Positions 1 to 6,018 are shown, counted from the stretch's first letter. The stretch is DNA of 9,262 bases from an uncultured Chthoniobacterales bacterium (GCA_955652255.1 CATPAW010000153.1:1-9262), one strand, 5' to 3'. Made by a program: numbers and translations. The notes: a model not told the origin generated them from the letters alone.

Positions 1-383
1 CTCACGCCGGCGCGCACGATTCGCCACGAACCGTCGCGAAAATCACCGTAGAGTGTGGAATGATGATTAGGATCTTTCTCCAGAACAGTGAAATGGCCGG
101 TAGGCGAACTGTGGCCGTGCTTGCCGGACGATACCGGACCGTCGATCGCGATCTGCTCGTTTAACATCAAATAGGCACGCTGTTTTGGAATTGAGACGAC
201 GATGTGGACTTCATCGGATGTGGCTTGCTTGAGCAACGCCTGGTTGATTTTCAGCGGGTCCTGTTTACGAATGAGCTCGGCAGGTTTCCGCATCTGCGGC
301 GCTGCGGACTGCGCATAGACAGATTCGGCGATAAGTGCAGCAACGACGGCCGATCCGATGCTTATCGATAAAATCCGCTTCAT
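1..383 (-). CDS. L,D-transpeptidase (YkuD family), N-terminal part
   Basis: N-terminal 127 codons of an exported L,D-transpeptidase; the rest lies beyond the left edge. These enzymes form meso-DAP to meso-DAP (3-3) cross-links in peptidoglycan, or attach proteins to it, in the periplasm. The start MKRILSIS is followed by a hydrophobic stretch and a VYA/QS signal peptidase site near residue 24. From about residue 56 the YkuD fold begins: HIVVSIPKQRAYLMLN, then GPVSSGKHGHSSPTGHF and STLYGDF, which fits the family's substrate-binding strands. The catalytic SHGCIR-type motif must be outside the window, so activity cannot be judged. The ATG overlaps the stop of the upstream gene by one base (TGATG), which indicates translational coupling and a shared transcript. 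Family assignment is secure; which YkuD subtype it is remains open. Confidence 0.85.
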   Translation of the reverse strand, partial: MKRILSISIGSAVVAALIAESVYAQSAAPQMRKPAELIRKQDPLKINQALLKQATSDEVHIVVSIPKQRAYLMLNEQIAIDGPVSSGKHGHSSPTGHFTVLEKDPNHHSTLYGDFRDGSWRIVRAGV

Positions 384-1213
384 CAATCTCTGGCGTAACT
401 GTTCACGCGATTAATCCAGCCTGGCAACCAGCGCGATTCATTTCGCTCGGGTGGGGAATTTTTCACGCGGCGAGTTAAAATCGCGCTCGCCGAACGCGCG
501 AATTCCTCAACTGCGCCGGAGCCGTTGCTGGTGCCGTGCATATCTGCGAGCACTTGCAGCAAGCCCCAACCCTCACCGCGATAACGCTCGGTGTGCAATA
601 CGCCTTCGCCTTTAAAATTCACATAATCGACGAGTGCATAACAGCCTTTCGCCGAATTCGACATGCGCTCGAATTGTTCCTGCACATGCACGCGATTGGG
701 CGGAGCTGTCTCCTCGAGCATCTTGGGGAGCGCATTCTGCAGGCGGTTAACGAGGAATTGCGCTTGAAGATCGACGGTATGCACGAGAAAATCTCGCAGC
801 GCTTTTAACTCCGGTGAATTTTGCGCACGCTGGAAGTCAGATTGCGATTGCCACGGACAGGCTCTCGCATTCTGAAGCCACGATGGCACGTCCGCGCCAC
901 GATCCGAAACGAATTTCATTAGCTTGGGAAAACTTTCCTCAAACGGACCGCGCTTGCCCTCCGGATACCAAATAAAATGACCGATGCCGAGGGACGCGAA
1001 ATCCTCGCCCGTATTCCACGAAGTGAGACCTGACATCGTGCCGTTGCACTCGTTTTGCCAGATCCTTTTCCCAATCCGCAGCGCTTCCGCGTGCGATAAT
1101 GTGATAGCCGAAAAAACCTGCGGCGAAATGGCGATGAACAAGATACAGGCAGGAAACGACGCCGAAAAGCGAGCGCAATGCTTCTGTTTCCTTGACGGGC
1201 AAGCTTTATCCAT
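383..1213 (-). CDS. Uncharacterised exported protein with lysozyme-like GIGH motif
   Basis: 276-residue protein of a conserved family I recognise only as hypothetical. The N-terminus has basic residues, then a hydrophobic segment (about residues 20-34) ending in VFSA, a likely signal peptide. The mature part holds NEC (Glu55), LTSWNTGEDF, then SLGIGHFIWYP (74-84), a Trp/Pro-rich middle, YALVDYVNFKGEG, YRGEGWGLLQVL and a C-terminal RWLPGWINRV. A Glu about 24 residues before a (S/T)xGIGH motif resembles the active-site region of T4-type lysozymes (Glu, about 20 residues, TIGIGH), so a peptidoglycan hydrolase role is possible but inferred. I chose the ATG at 1213 over in-frame ATGs at 1258 and 1240, because those would leave almost no room for divergent promoters and add residues before the signal peptide. 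The stop overlaps the L,D-transpeptidase start (TGATG), which supports a cell-wall role. Confidence 0.75.
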   Translation of the reverse strand: MDKACPSRKQKHCARFSASFPACILFIAISPQVFSAITLSHAEALRIGKRIWQNECNGTMSGLTSWNTGEDFASLGIGHFIWYPEGKRGPFEESFPKLMKFVSDRGADVPSWLQNARACPWQSQSDFQRAQNSPELKALRDFLVHTVDLQAQFLVNRLQNALPKMLEETAPPNRVHVQEQFERMSNSAKGCYALVDYVNFKGEGVLHTERYRGEGWGLLQVLADMHGTSNGSGAVEEFARSASAILTRRVKNSPPERNESRWLPGWINRVNSYARD

Positions 1214-1263
1214 TAGCGTGCATCTTTCTGCGCCGGTCATTTTAAAGCGCAAACGCATGGGGA
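1192..1263 (+). promoter_or_regulatory. Candidate promoter and Shine-Dalgarno for the FKBP gene
   Basis: On the plus strand TTGACG (1192-1197) is a good -35 match. A weak -10 candidate, TAGCGT (1214-1219), lies 16 bp downstream. GGGGA at 1259-1263 sits 10 bp before the ATG at 1274 and is the likely ribosome binding site. The -35 falls inside the 5' coding end of the divergent gene. The -10 is poor, so only the ribosome binding site is reasonably supported. Confidence 0.3.
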
Positions 1264-1273
1264 ATCCACTTTT

Positions 1274-1984
1274 ATGAAACGTTTTATTATTTCTTTCGCC
1301 CTGCTTTCGCTTGCGGGATCTGTTTTTGGGCAGGACAAGTCGACGCCGCTCAAAGATTCGAAGGACAAGGTCAGCTATAGCATTGGTCTGAATATCGGCC
1401 TCAATCTCAAAAAACAGAACGTCTCAATTAATCCTGATACTTTTGTTCTTGGCCTGAAAGACGCGCTTGCCGGCAAACCTCAGATGACCGACGAGCAAGT
1501 GAAAGAAACGATGACAGCATTTGAAAAAGAGATGATCGACAAGCAAAAAGCGGCGGGTGTGAAAAATGGGGCAGACGGTGAAAAATTCCTCGCCGAAAAC
1601 AAAAAGAAAGAAGGCGTGAAGACAACGGCCAGCGGTTTGCAGTACAAGGTCGTCAAGGAAGGGAGTGGCGCCCAGCCGAAAGAGAAGGACACGGTGATGG
1701 CAAACTATCGAGGAACGCTCATCGACGGAACCGAATTCGACAGCTCGTACACGCGCGGTCAGCCCGCTACCTTTCCAGTTTCCGGCGTGATCAAAGGATG
1801 GACGGAAGCGCTTCAGATGATGAAAGTGGGTTCGAAATATCAACTGTTCATTCCCGCGAACCTCGCCTACGGAGAACGGGCGATGGGTCCGGACATCGGC
1901 CCGAACTCGACTCTCATCTTCGAGGTCGAGTTACTCGATGTGAAACCGGCGGCTGGGGCAAATCCGTCTTCATCTCCGCAATAG
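1274..1984 (+). CDS. FKBP-type peptidyl-prolyl cis-trans isomerase, exported (FkpA/Mip-like)
   Basis: 236-residue rotamase that isomerises X-Pro bonds and probably chaperones folding proteins in the periplasm or at the outer membrane. Residues 1-19 (MKRFIISFALLSLAGSVFG) form a signal peptide. Residues about 25-112 match the helical FKBP_N dimerisation domain (KVSYSIGLNIG, DTFVLGLKDAL, then a Lys/Glu-rich helix). Residues about 115-228 are the FKBP_C catalytic domain, with conserved pocket residues in VMANYRGTLIDGTEFDSSY, FPVSGVIKGWTEALQMM, IPANLAYGERAMGPDIGPNS and LIFEVELLDV. The architecture and length are those of FkpA/Mip proteins. A GGGGA site precedes the ATG by 10 bp. It stands alone on this strand and is transcribed divergently from the exported protein gene to its left. 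Its TAG stop touches a REP-like double hairpin. Confident in family; the client proteins are unknown. Confidence 0.95.
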   Translation: MKRFIISFALLSLAGSVFGQDKSTPLKDSKDKVSYSIGLNIGLNLKKQNVSINPDTFVLGLKDALAGKPQMTDEQVKETMTAFEKEMIDKQKAAGVKNGADGEKFLAENKKKEGVKTTASGLQYKVVKEGSGAQPKEKDTVMANYRGTLIDGTEFDSSYTRGQPATFPVSGVIKGWTEALQMMKVGSKYQLFIPANLAYGERAMGPDIGPNSTLIFEVELLDVKPAAGANPSSSPQ

Positions 1985-2053
1985 TTGTAGAGGCGCTCGC
2001 CGTGGCGAGCGTCTATTTGTAGGTTCGGTGCTTGAGACAAGCACTGCTACAAC
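1984..2053. repeat. REP/BIME-like double-hairpin element between convergent genes
   Basis: Outer inverted repeat GTTGTAG (1984-1990) / CTACAAC (2047-2053) encloses two hairpins. The first is CGCTCGCC-GT-GGCGAGCG (1994-2011), extendable by AGG/TCT with one G-U pair. The second is GTGCTTG-AGA-CAAGCAC (2028-2044). It fills most of the 114 bp between the convergent FKBP and rsfS genes. There is no run of T after either stem, so it is not a classical terminator, though it could stop or stabilise transcripts from both sides. Nothing recognisable lies in 2054-2098. Confidence 0.75.
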
Positions 2054-2098
2054 GCTTCCAAGATCGACAGTCAATCAGCGCCCCGTCGCGGCCGCTTT

Positions 2099-2437
2099 CT
2101 ATTCGACCCGCGGCGCATCGCCCCATAAATCCTCTAGACTATAGAACGCGCGCTTGTCTTGATGAAAAACGTGCACGACCACTTGCAGATAATCGAGCAC
2201 GATCCACTGGCTGGCGGGGAACCCGTCAATCGCCACCGGTCGCACTGCCTGTTCGTCTTTTAGTCGCGTTTCAATTTCACTCGCGATCGCTTTCAGCTGC
2301 GGCTCGGACGTAGCCGAGCAGATCACAAAAAAATCGGTGAAGGTCGAGATCCCGCGCAGGTCCAGGACAACGATATTTTCCGCCTTTTTGTTCGAGGCGA
2401 GTTCGGCGCAGGTTTTCGCTAAGTTTTCCGCGGTTAT
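2099..2437 (-). CDS. rsfS: Ribosomal silencing factor RsfS (Iojap), with apparent ATA start
   Basis: 112-residue RsfS, which binds ribosomal protein uL14 and blocks joining of 30S and 50S subunits when nutrients are low. Family features seen: NLAKTCAELASNKKAENIVVLDL near the N-terminus in two blocks, ISTFTDFFVICSATSEPQLKAI, then the C-terminal WIVLDYLQVVVHVF and RAFYSLEDLW. The homology begins well upstream of the first GTG in frame (2326), which would delete the conserved core. In this frame there is a TAA stop 7 codons upstream of the homologous start, and no ATG, GTG or TTG lies between. The best start is ATA at 2437, with GGGAG 8 bp upstream, overlapping the nadD stop as ATAA. That gives the usual family length. 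It is co-transcribed with nadD, a common pairing. A sequencing error is an alternative to a genuine ATA start. Confidence 0.9.
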   Translation of the reverse strand: MTAENLAKTCAELASNKKAENIVVLDLRGISTFTDFFVICSATSEPQLKAIASEIETRLKDEQAVRPVAIDGFPASQWIVLDYLQVVVHVFHQDKRAFYSLEDLWGDAPRVE

Positions 2438-3009
2438 TTCACTGGCTCCCGGTAAAGATTATTCCGCCGAATGGTTTCTTCCACCTTTGGCGGTACGAGA
2501 TAGTGAATCGATCGACCCGATGCAATCCTGTTTCTGATGTCCGTGGCGGAGATGTCGATCTTGCGATGAATGACTTCATAAGAATGATTTGTTGGCCCCC
2601 CGGTGCGATCGAGCACAATAAAACGGACCATCTTTTGCAGCCGCTCGAAACAGTGCCAGCTTGCCAGCGCGGCCACGTTATCCTCGCCGATAAGATAAAA
2701 AATGTCCGAGCCGGCCTGGCGTTGCTGGATCTCTTCAACCGTGTCGATCGTGTAGGAGGGCGGCCTCCGGCGCAGCTCGCACTCGTCCACCGCAAACGCT
2801 GTTTCGCCTTCAATCGCCGCTCGTAACATCGACAATCGCATTTCCGCGCTTGCCGCTGGAGAATCTTTGTGCGGCGAAGCTGCAGCCGGAACAAAGATCA
2901 ATTGTTCCAACCCCAGCTTTTCGCGCGCTTCGCGGGCCAGGATCAAATGCGCATGATGAACTGGATCGAATGTGCCACCGTAAATTCCGATTTTTTTGCG
3001 CGTCATCAT
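2434..3009 (-). CDS. nadD: Nicotinate-nucleotide adenylyltransferase NadD
   Basis: 191-residue enzyme of NAD synthesis that joins ATP and nicotinate mononucleotide to give deamido-NAD in the cytoplasm. The nucleotidyltransferase signature GIYGGTFDPVHHAH (residues 8-21, with His18 and His21 of the HxxH-type motif) is intact, as are FVPAAASPHK, SYTIDTVEEI, FYLIGEDN and the C-terminal ISATDIRNRIASGRSI ATP-binding motif. Length is normal. Two tandem ATGs (3009 and 3006) could start it, and neither has a Shine-Dalgarno. The start sits inside the end of an inverted-repeat element, so its leader is probably derived from that repeat. It lies 98 bp downstream of namZ on the same strand and overlaps rsfS by 4 bases (ATAA). 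Confidence 0.96.
   Translation of the reverse strand: MMTRKKIGIYGGTFDPVHHAHLILAREAREKLGLEQLIFVPAAASPHKDSPAASAEMRLSMLRAAIEGETAFAVDECELRRRPPSYTIDTVEEIQQRQAGSDIFYLIGEDNVAALASWHCFERLQKMVRFIVLDRTGGPTNHSYEVIHRKIDISATDIRNRIASGRSIHYLVPPKVEETIRRNNLYREPVK
2446..2450 (-). promoter_or_regulatory. Shine-Dalgarno GGGAG that decides the rsfS start
   Basis: On the minus strand GGGAG lies 8 bases before ATA at 2437-2435, inside the last codons of nadD. The spacing is ideal, and there is no conventional start codon in the frame nearby. This is the main sequence support for initiation at ATA. Confidence 0.6.
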
Positions 3010-3083
3010 TCTGAACGGTGAGAAAGGTCTCTCAAAAACGCTCCGGGAAAGATCGAGAGATGTTTGGCTTCGCTCAACATCAC
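3004..3083. repeat. Imperfect inverted-repeat element in the namZ-nadD gap
   Basis: Left arm about 3006-3033 (TCATTCTGAACGG to TCTCTC) and right arm about 3055-3083 (GAGAGATGTTTGGC to AACATCAC) form an imperfect inverted repeat of about 28 bp per arm. Shared positions include GAGAGA, TTT and TCA. The arms resemble the dispersed GTCATTCTGAGCGAAG-type repeat I remember from many soil bacteria, which yields spurious MLSEAKHL peptides; this reading frame is visible here on the minus strand. That identification is from memory. The element overlaps the first codons of nadD and fills most of the 98 bp between the two genes; no promoter is clear. Confidence 0.5.
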
Positions 3084-3107
3084 AGCCGCTTCGTCACCCG
3101 TTCAATT

Positions 3108-4310
3108 TCAGTAAAGAAGAAAGGCAGCTCGCGCCTGGCGAAAATTCGCCACGTTTTGTTTCCATCCGGCGACAATGCTTTCGGGCGAAACGCCGCGTTC
3201 GATTTGCGATCGAATCGAAGAGCTGCCATAAACTTTGAAGAAAAGATCGAGCTTGCTCCGGCTGGTTCGTCGAAATAGCGCGGAACCGGAGCTGCGATTT
3301 AGTTCGGCAAGCATGTAAACTCCCAATGCGGTCAGGTCCGCGGGCGCTTTCGGATCGATCCGCAGCAGGCTGCCCTGCTGACGTCCGCGTTGAAATTCCT
3401 GAAAGACCACGCCGGGCATGTCGAGTGACTGCAAATAGCTGGTAAATCTTTCAGAGTTCAACCACTTCGCCGAAATCATCTCAAATGGCGCATACCCCCC
3501 GATGCCTGTCTCCAGCCCACTCAGCTCGCCTACCATTCCTGTGGCCACATAGTAAACAGGGGAGCTTCCGCGCGGAATGTTTGGTGACGTTGGAATCCAG
3601 CGCAGTCCAGTGTCGGCCCAGGTAAGGCTGCGCGTCCATCCACGCATCGGCACTACGGTCAAATTGCAGCGTCCGCCGATCCAGCCCTTCGCGTTAATCA
3701 TCTGCGCGAGCTCGCCCACGGTCATTCCATGCACGTAGGGAATCGGAAATTGGCTGACAAAAGAAATCCAGGGGCGCTCCACCGTCGGGCCTTCTACGCG
3801 CAGACCGCCGAGCGGATTTGGCCGGTCGAGCACGACGAACTCGACATGGCTTTCGGCCGCGGCTTCCATGCATTTCGCCATCGTGCTGATGTAGGTGTAA
3901 GATCGACACCCGATGTCCTGGATGTCGAATGCGAGAACGTCCACGCCGCGCAACATCGACGGGGTCGGTTTTCGCGTCGGGCCGTAAAGCGAGTAGGCAG
4001 TCAAACCGGTCACGGGATCGCGACGCGACTTCACGTAGCGGCCCGCCTTCTCCTTGCCGTCGAGTCCATGCTCTGGCGTGTAGAGCGCGACGAGATTGCA
4101 ATGTTCACGCAACAGAACGCGCGTCCGATTGCCATGCGAATCGATACTCGTCTGGTTGGTGATTAACCCAACGCGCTTCCCATGCAGTATTGCGTAATTG
4201 CTTTGTTCGAGAACATCGATGCCGAGTTCGACAGCAGCGTCGATCGTCGAGGCAATCGCCAGGAACGCGATTGCGACGGCAATTTGTCTTTTGTTGCCCC
4301 TCCCGACCAT
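3108..4310 (-). CDS. namZ: Exo-beta-N-acetylmuramidase NamZ (DUF1343, GH171)
   Basis: 400-residue member of the DUF1343 family, founded by Bacillus subtilis NamZ (YbbC), which removes MurNAc from the non-reducing end of peptidoglycan fragments. A signal peptide (MVGRGNKRQIAVAIAFLAIA, cleaved near STIDA) predicts export, with no lipobox Cys. Family motifs: GLITNQTSID, LYTPEHGLDG (PEHG at 79-82), VDVLAFDIQDIGCRSYTYIS (FDIQD at 128-132), FVVLDRPNPLGG, PIPYVHGMTVGELA, WIPTSPNIP and ETGIGGYAPFE. I chose ATG 4310 rather than TTG 4352, because the latter TTG fits better as a -35 box and the ATG puts the signal peptide at the N-terminus. There is no clear Shine-Dalgarno. It is divergent from nagZ, whose product removes the alternate sugar; the two are also neighbours in B. 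subtilis. Direct catalytic proof is absent but the family match is strong. Confidence 0.93.
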   Translation of the reverse strand: MVGRGNKRQIAVAIAFLAIASTIDAAVELGIDVLEQSNYAILHGKRVGLITNQTSIDSHGNRTRVLLREHCNLVALYTPEHGLDGKEKAGRYVKSRRDPVTGLTAYSLYGPTRKPTPSMLRGVDVLAFDIQDIGCRSYTYISTMAKCMEAAAESHVEFVVLDRPNPLGGLRVEGPTVERPWISFVSQFPIPYVHGMTVGELAQMINAKGWIGGRCNLTVVPMRGWTRSLTWADTGLRWIPTSPNIPRGSSPVYYVATGMVGELSGLETGIGGYAPFEMISAKWLNSERFTSYLQSLDMPGVVFQEFQRGRQQGSLLRIDPKAPADLTALGVYMLAELNRSSGSALFRRTSRSKLDLFFKVYGSSSIRSQIERGVSPESIVAGWKQNVANFRQARAAFLLY

Positions 4311-4325
4311 CGAATTTAGCGTGAA

Positions 4326-4352
4326 ATTATGAAGAGTGACTCGCTCGGTCAA
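4326..4352 (-). promoter_or_regulatory. Candidate namZ promoter
   Basis: Minus strand TTGACC (4352-4347) and CATAAT (4331-4326) each match the sigma-70 consensus at five of six bases, separated by 15 bp, which is shorter than ideal. Transcription would begin near 4319, giving a leader of about 9 bases before ATG 4310. The CAT of the -10 box is the complement of the nagZ start codon, so the promoter is embedded in nagZ. Confidence 0.4.
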
Positions 4353-5483
4353 ATGATCCTTACGGGCGTGCCCGGCAAAGAACTGGATGGCGAAACTGAG
4401 AAATTATTTCGGCGAGTAGAGCCTGGCGGTTTCATTCTGTTCGCCCGCAACATCGAGAGTCCGGCGCAACTGCGCAAACTGATCGACGATCTGCGCGGCT
4501 TAAGCAAGATCGAACCAATCATCACGATCGACCAGGAAGGCGGTCGCGTCTCGCGATTGCGTTTGATCGGCAACGAACCGCCCAATGCCCAGGAATTGCG
4601 CGACAAGAACGATGTCGATCTTGTGCGTCGGCACGGCGATATCACCGGATGCTTGCTGCGACTCTTTGGATTCAACCTCGATCTTTGCCCGGTGCTTGAC
4701 ATTTCATTCGATGACGACGCAGACAATTCGCTGCGTGGTCGTTGTTATGGAAAGACGGTTGAGCAAGTCATCCGCAACGCCAGCGCATTCAATGACGCAA
4801 TGCGCAAGCAGGGGGTCGCGAGCTGCGGGAAACATTTTCCCGGTTATTCCGCCGCGACTGTCGATGCTCATCATGATCTTCCGAAGATCAATCGCACTCG
4901 TGCGGAGTTGGATAAGGAGGAACTCGCCGTCTTCCGGCAATTTACAGGTAGGGACGACTCGGAGCCTGCACTGAGCAGGGCCGAAGTGAGTCGTCCGACG
5001 AATTGCGTCGATAGCATGATGACTTGCCACGGCTGGTACCCAGTCTTTGAGCCAAAAAAAACTCCCGCCACGTTATCGCATCGGATCGTGACCGGATTAC
5101 TCCGCGAAGAACTTAGCTTCGATGGTTTGATTATGACCGATGACCTGGATATGGGCGCGATCCTGAATGAGTACGGTCTCGAAGAAACAATTCGGCTCGC
5201 AATCGGAGCGGGAAATGATCTGGCCATGATCTGCCATCGCATTCCCGAGATCGAACGGGTTCATAGGATCCTTGGCAAATTGCCACGCGACCAGATTGAG
5301 CGCTCGCTCGCAGGTGTCGCGCGGTTCAAGAAAAAACTCCCGCCGCCCCCCGAATTTTCCGAAGCGGCCTTCCGCAAGATTGACAATGAGATCTGGGATC
5401 TGCGTGTTGCCACGCTTGGCGCAGAACGCGCCGCGCAACGCAGTCCCGAAGACGGCAAACGCTCGCCCGTCGAGATGTATTGA
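4329..5483 (+). CDS. nagZ: Beta-N-acetylglucosaminidase NagZ (GH3) with an in-frame palindrome insertion
   Basis: 384-residue GH3 hydrolase that removes GlcNAc from GlcNAc-anhydroMurNAc peptides in cell-wall recycling. No signal peptide, so cytoplasmic. Motifs: GGFILFARNI (34-43), IITIDQEGGRVSRL, LCPVLDI, SLRGRCYG, CGKHFPGYSAATVDAHHDLP in two blocks (Lys168, His169 and the Asp179-x-His181 acid/base dyad), MMTCHGWYP and MTDDLDMG with the probable nucleophile Asp271. The usual HFPGHG is HFPGYS here. Between VFRQF (to 205) and VDSMM (from 227) lie about 20 extra residues, TGRDDSEPALSRAEVSRPTN, encoded by a nested palindrome that most homologues should lack. The reading frame is kept. The C-terminal tail after about 360 is charged and probably disordered. 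It is divergent from namZ with 18 bp between start codons, and convergent with the response regulator, 13 bp away. Confidence 0.93.
   Translation: MKSDSLGQMILTGVPGKELDGETEKLFRRVEPGGFILFARNIESPAQLRKLIDDLRGLSKIEPIITIDQEGGRVSRLRLIGNEPPNAQELRDKNDVDLVRRHGDITGCLLRLFGFNLDLCPVLDISFDDDADNSLRGRCYGKTVEQVIRNASAFNDAMRKQGVASCGKHFPGYSAATVDAHHDLPKINRTRAELDKEELAVFRQFTGRDDSEPALSRAEVSRPTNCVDSMMTCHGWYPVFEPKKTPATLSHRIVTGLLREELSFDGLIMTDDLDMGAILNEYGLEETIRLAIGAGNDLAMICHRIPEIERVHRILGKLPRDQIERSLAGVARFKKKLPPPPEFSEAAFRKIDNEIWDLRVATLGAERAAQRSPEDGKRSPVEMY
4952..4996. repeat. Nested palindromic element inside nagZ
   Basis: A perfect 9-bp outer stem, GGACGACTC (4952-4960) / GAGTCGTCC (4988-4996), encloses a perfect 5-bp hairpin, CCTGC-ACTGA-GCAGG (4965-4979). 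It encodes about residues 208-223 of NagZ, exactly where GH3 homologues run straight from the VFR helix to the MMT strand. AATT occurs on both sides (4939-4942 and 5001-5004), which might be a target duplication or chance. Comparable in principle to Rickettsia palindromic elements, which insert in frame in genes. Confidence 0.75.
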
Positions 5484-5496
5484 AATGTGAAATGGA

Positions 5497-5904
5497 CTAG
5501 GGCACACCCATCGATTCGCTTTTCAAAACGATCTGAAATTTCTTCGAGGTAGTCTCAGCCAACCTATCGAAAAGTTCTTTCAACTGCTGGACTGCGATCG
5601 GCTTTGATAAGACCGCTATCGCGCCGGAATAAGCCGGGGACAAATCCATTTCGGAAGCGATCCCGGAAAGGAAAACGACGCGAGCGGCCGGATCGTGACT
5701 GAGGATGTTGCGGCTGGCGGTGAGACCGTTCAGCTTCTCCATATCGAAATCCATGAGCACGACGTCAGGTTTGTTCTTTTGATACGATCGGATCGCCTCC
5801 AGGCCTGAGGATACGACGTCCACGGACTCGTGCTGGCAAACGCCGACAAGCTGGGCTAATAACCTGGCAAAGACTTTGTCGTCATCAACGATTAACACGC
5901 GCAT
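5497..5904 (-). CDS. Stand-alone receiver-domain response regulator (CheY-like)
   Basis: 135-residue single receiver domain with no output domain. It opens with MRVLIVDDDKVF (acidic pocket Asp7-Asp9), has the phosphoacceptor Asp52 in VVLMDFDM, Ser80 in the FLSG switch position, and Lys101 in LSKPI, so the phosphorylation site looks complete. It would pass a signal by protein contact, from a histidine kinase not in the window. I chose ATG 5904 because the domain begins there; an upstream in-frame start at 5970 would add 22 residues with no family match. Only a weak GGTGG precedes it. It lies 114 bp downstream of the OPT transporter gene on the same strand and may share its transcript, though a hairpin lies between them. 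Partner and pathway cannot be told. Confidence 0.9.
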   Translation of the reverse strand: MRVLIVDDDKVFARLLAQLVGVCQHESVDVVSSGLEAIRSYQKNKPDVVLMDFDMEKLNGLTASRNILSHDPAARVVFLSGIASEMDLSPAYSGAIAVLSKPIAVQQLKELFDRLAETTSKKFQIVLKSESMGVP

Positions 5905-5990
5905 ATACCACCGGATATTCTGCCACCAAGTGTAGCCAATTCCATGCCTGAATGGCGCATTTTTCCTCAAACCGGGGTTCGGGCGGGGCT

Positions 5991-6009
5991 AATTCACGCC
6001 CGGTGAATT
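5991..6009. terminator. Perfect hairpin after the OPT transporter gene
   Basis: AATTCAC-GCCCG-GTGAATT is a perfect 7-bp stem with a 5-base loop, starting 9 bases after the transporter's stop on the minus strand. The stem is AT-rich and there is no T-run after it, so it is a weak terminator at best. It may instead be an operator or mRNA end-protecting structure. The remaining spacer to 5905 holds no clear promoter. Confidence 0.35.
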
Positions 6010-6018
6010 TGGACGCTG

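Noticed and set aside
2996..3278. Short open frames in the namZ-nadD gap on either strand, including a MLSEAKHL-like peptide
   Set aside because: They coincide with the inverted-repeat element and the namZ 3' end. Such peptides are typical spurious products of dispersed repeats.
4311..4322. Weak plus-strand promoter for nagZ (TTGCCC, 17 bp, TAGCGT)
   Set aside because: The -10 matches poorly and the predicted start falls on the ATG itself; not strong enough to annotate.
5097..5507. Open frame antisense to the 3' half of nagZ
   Set aside because: The composition is that of a frame shadow, no motif is visible, and nagZ carries conserved GH3 residues over the same bases.
5931..5938. TGTAGCCA, matching the end of the REP-like element
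   Set aside because: Only 8 bases match, with no partner arm or internal hairpins nearby, so chance is likely.
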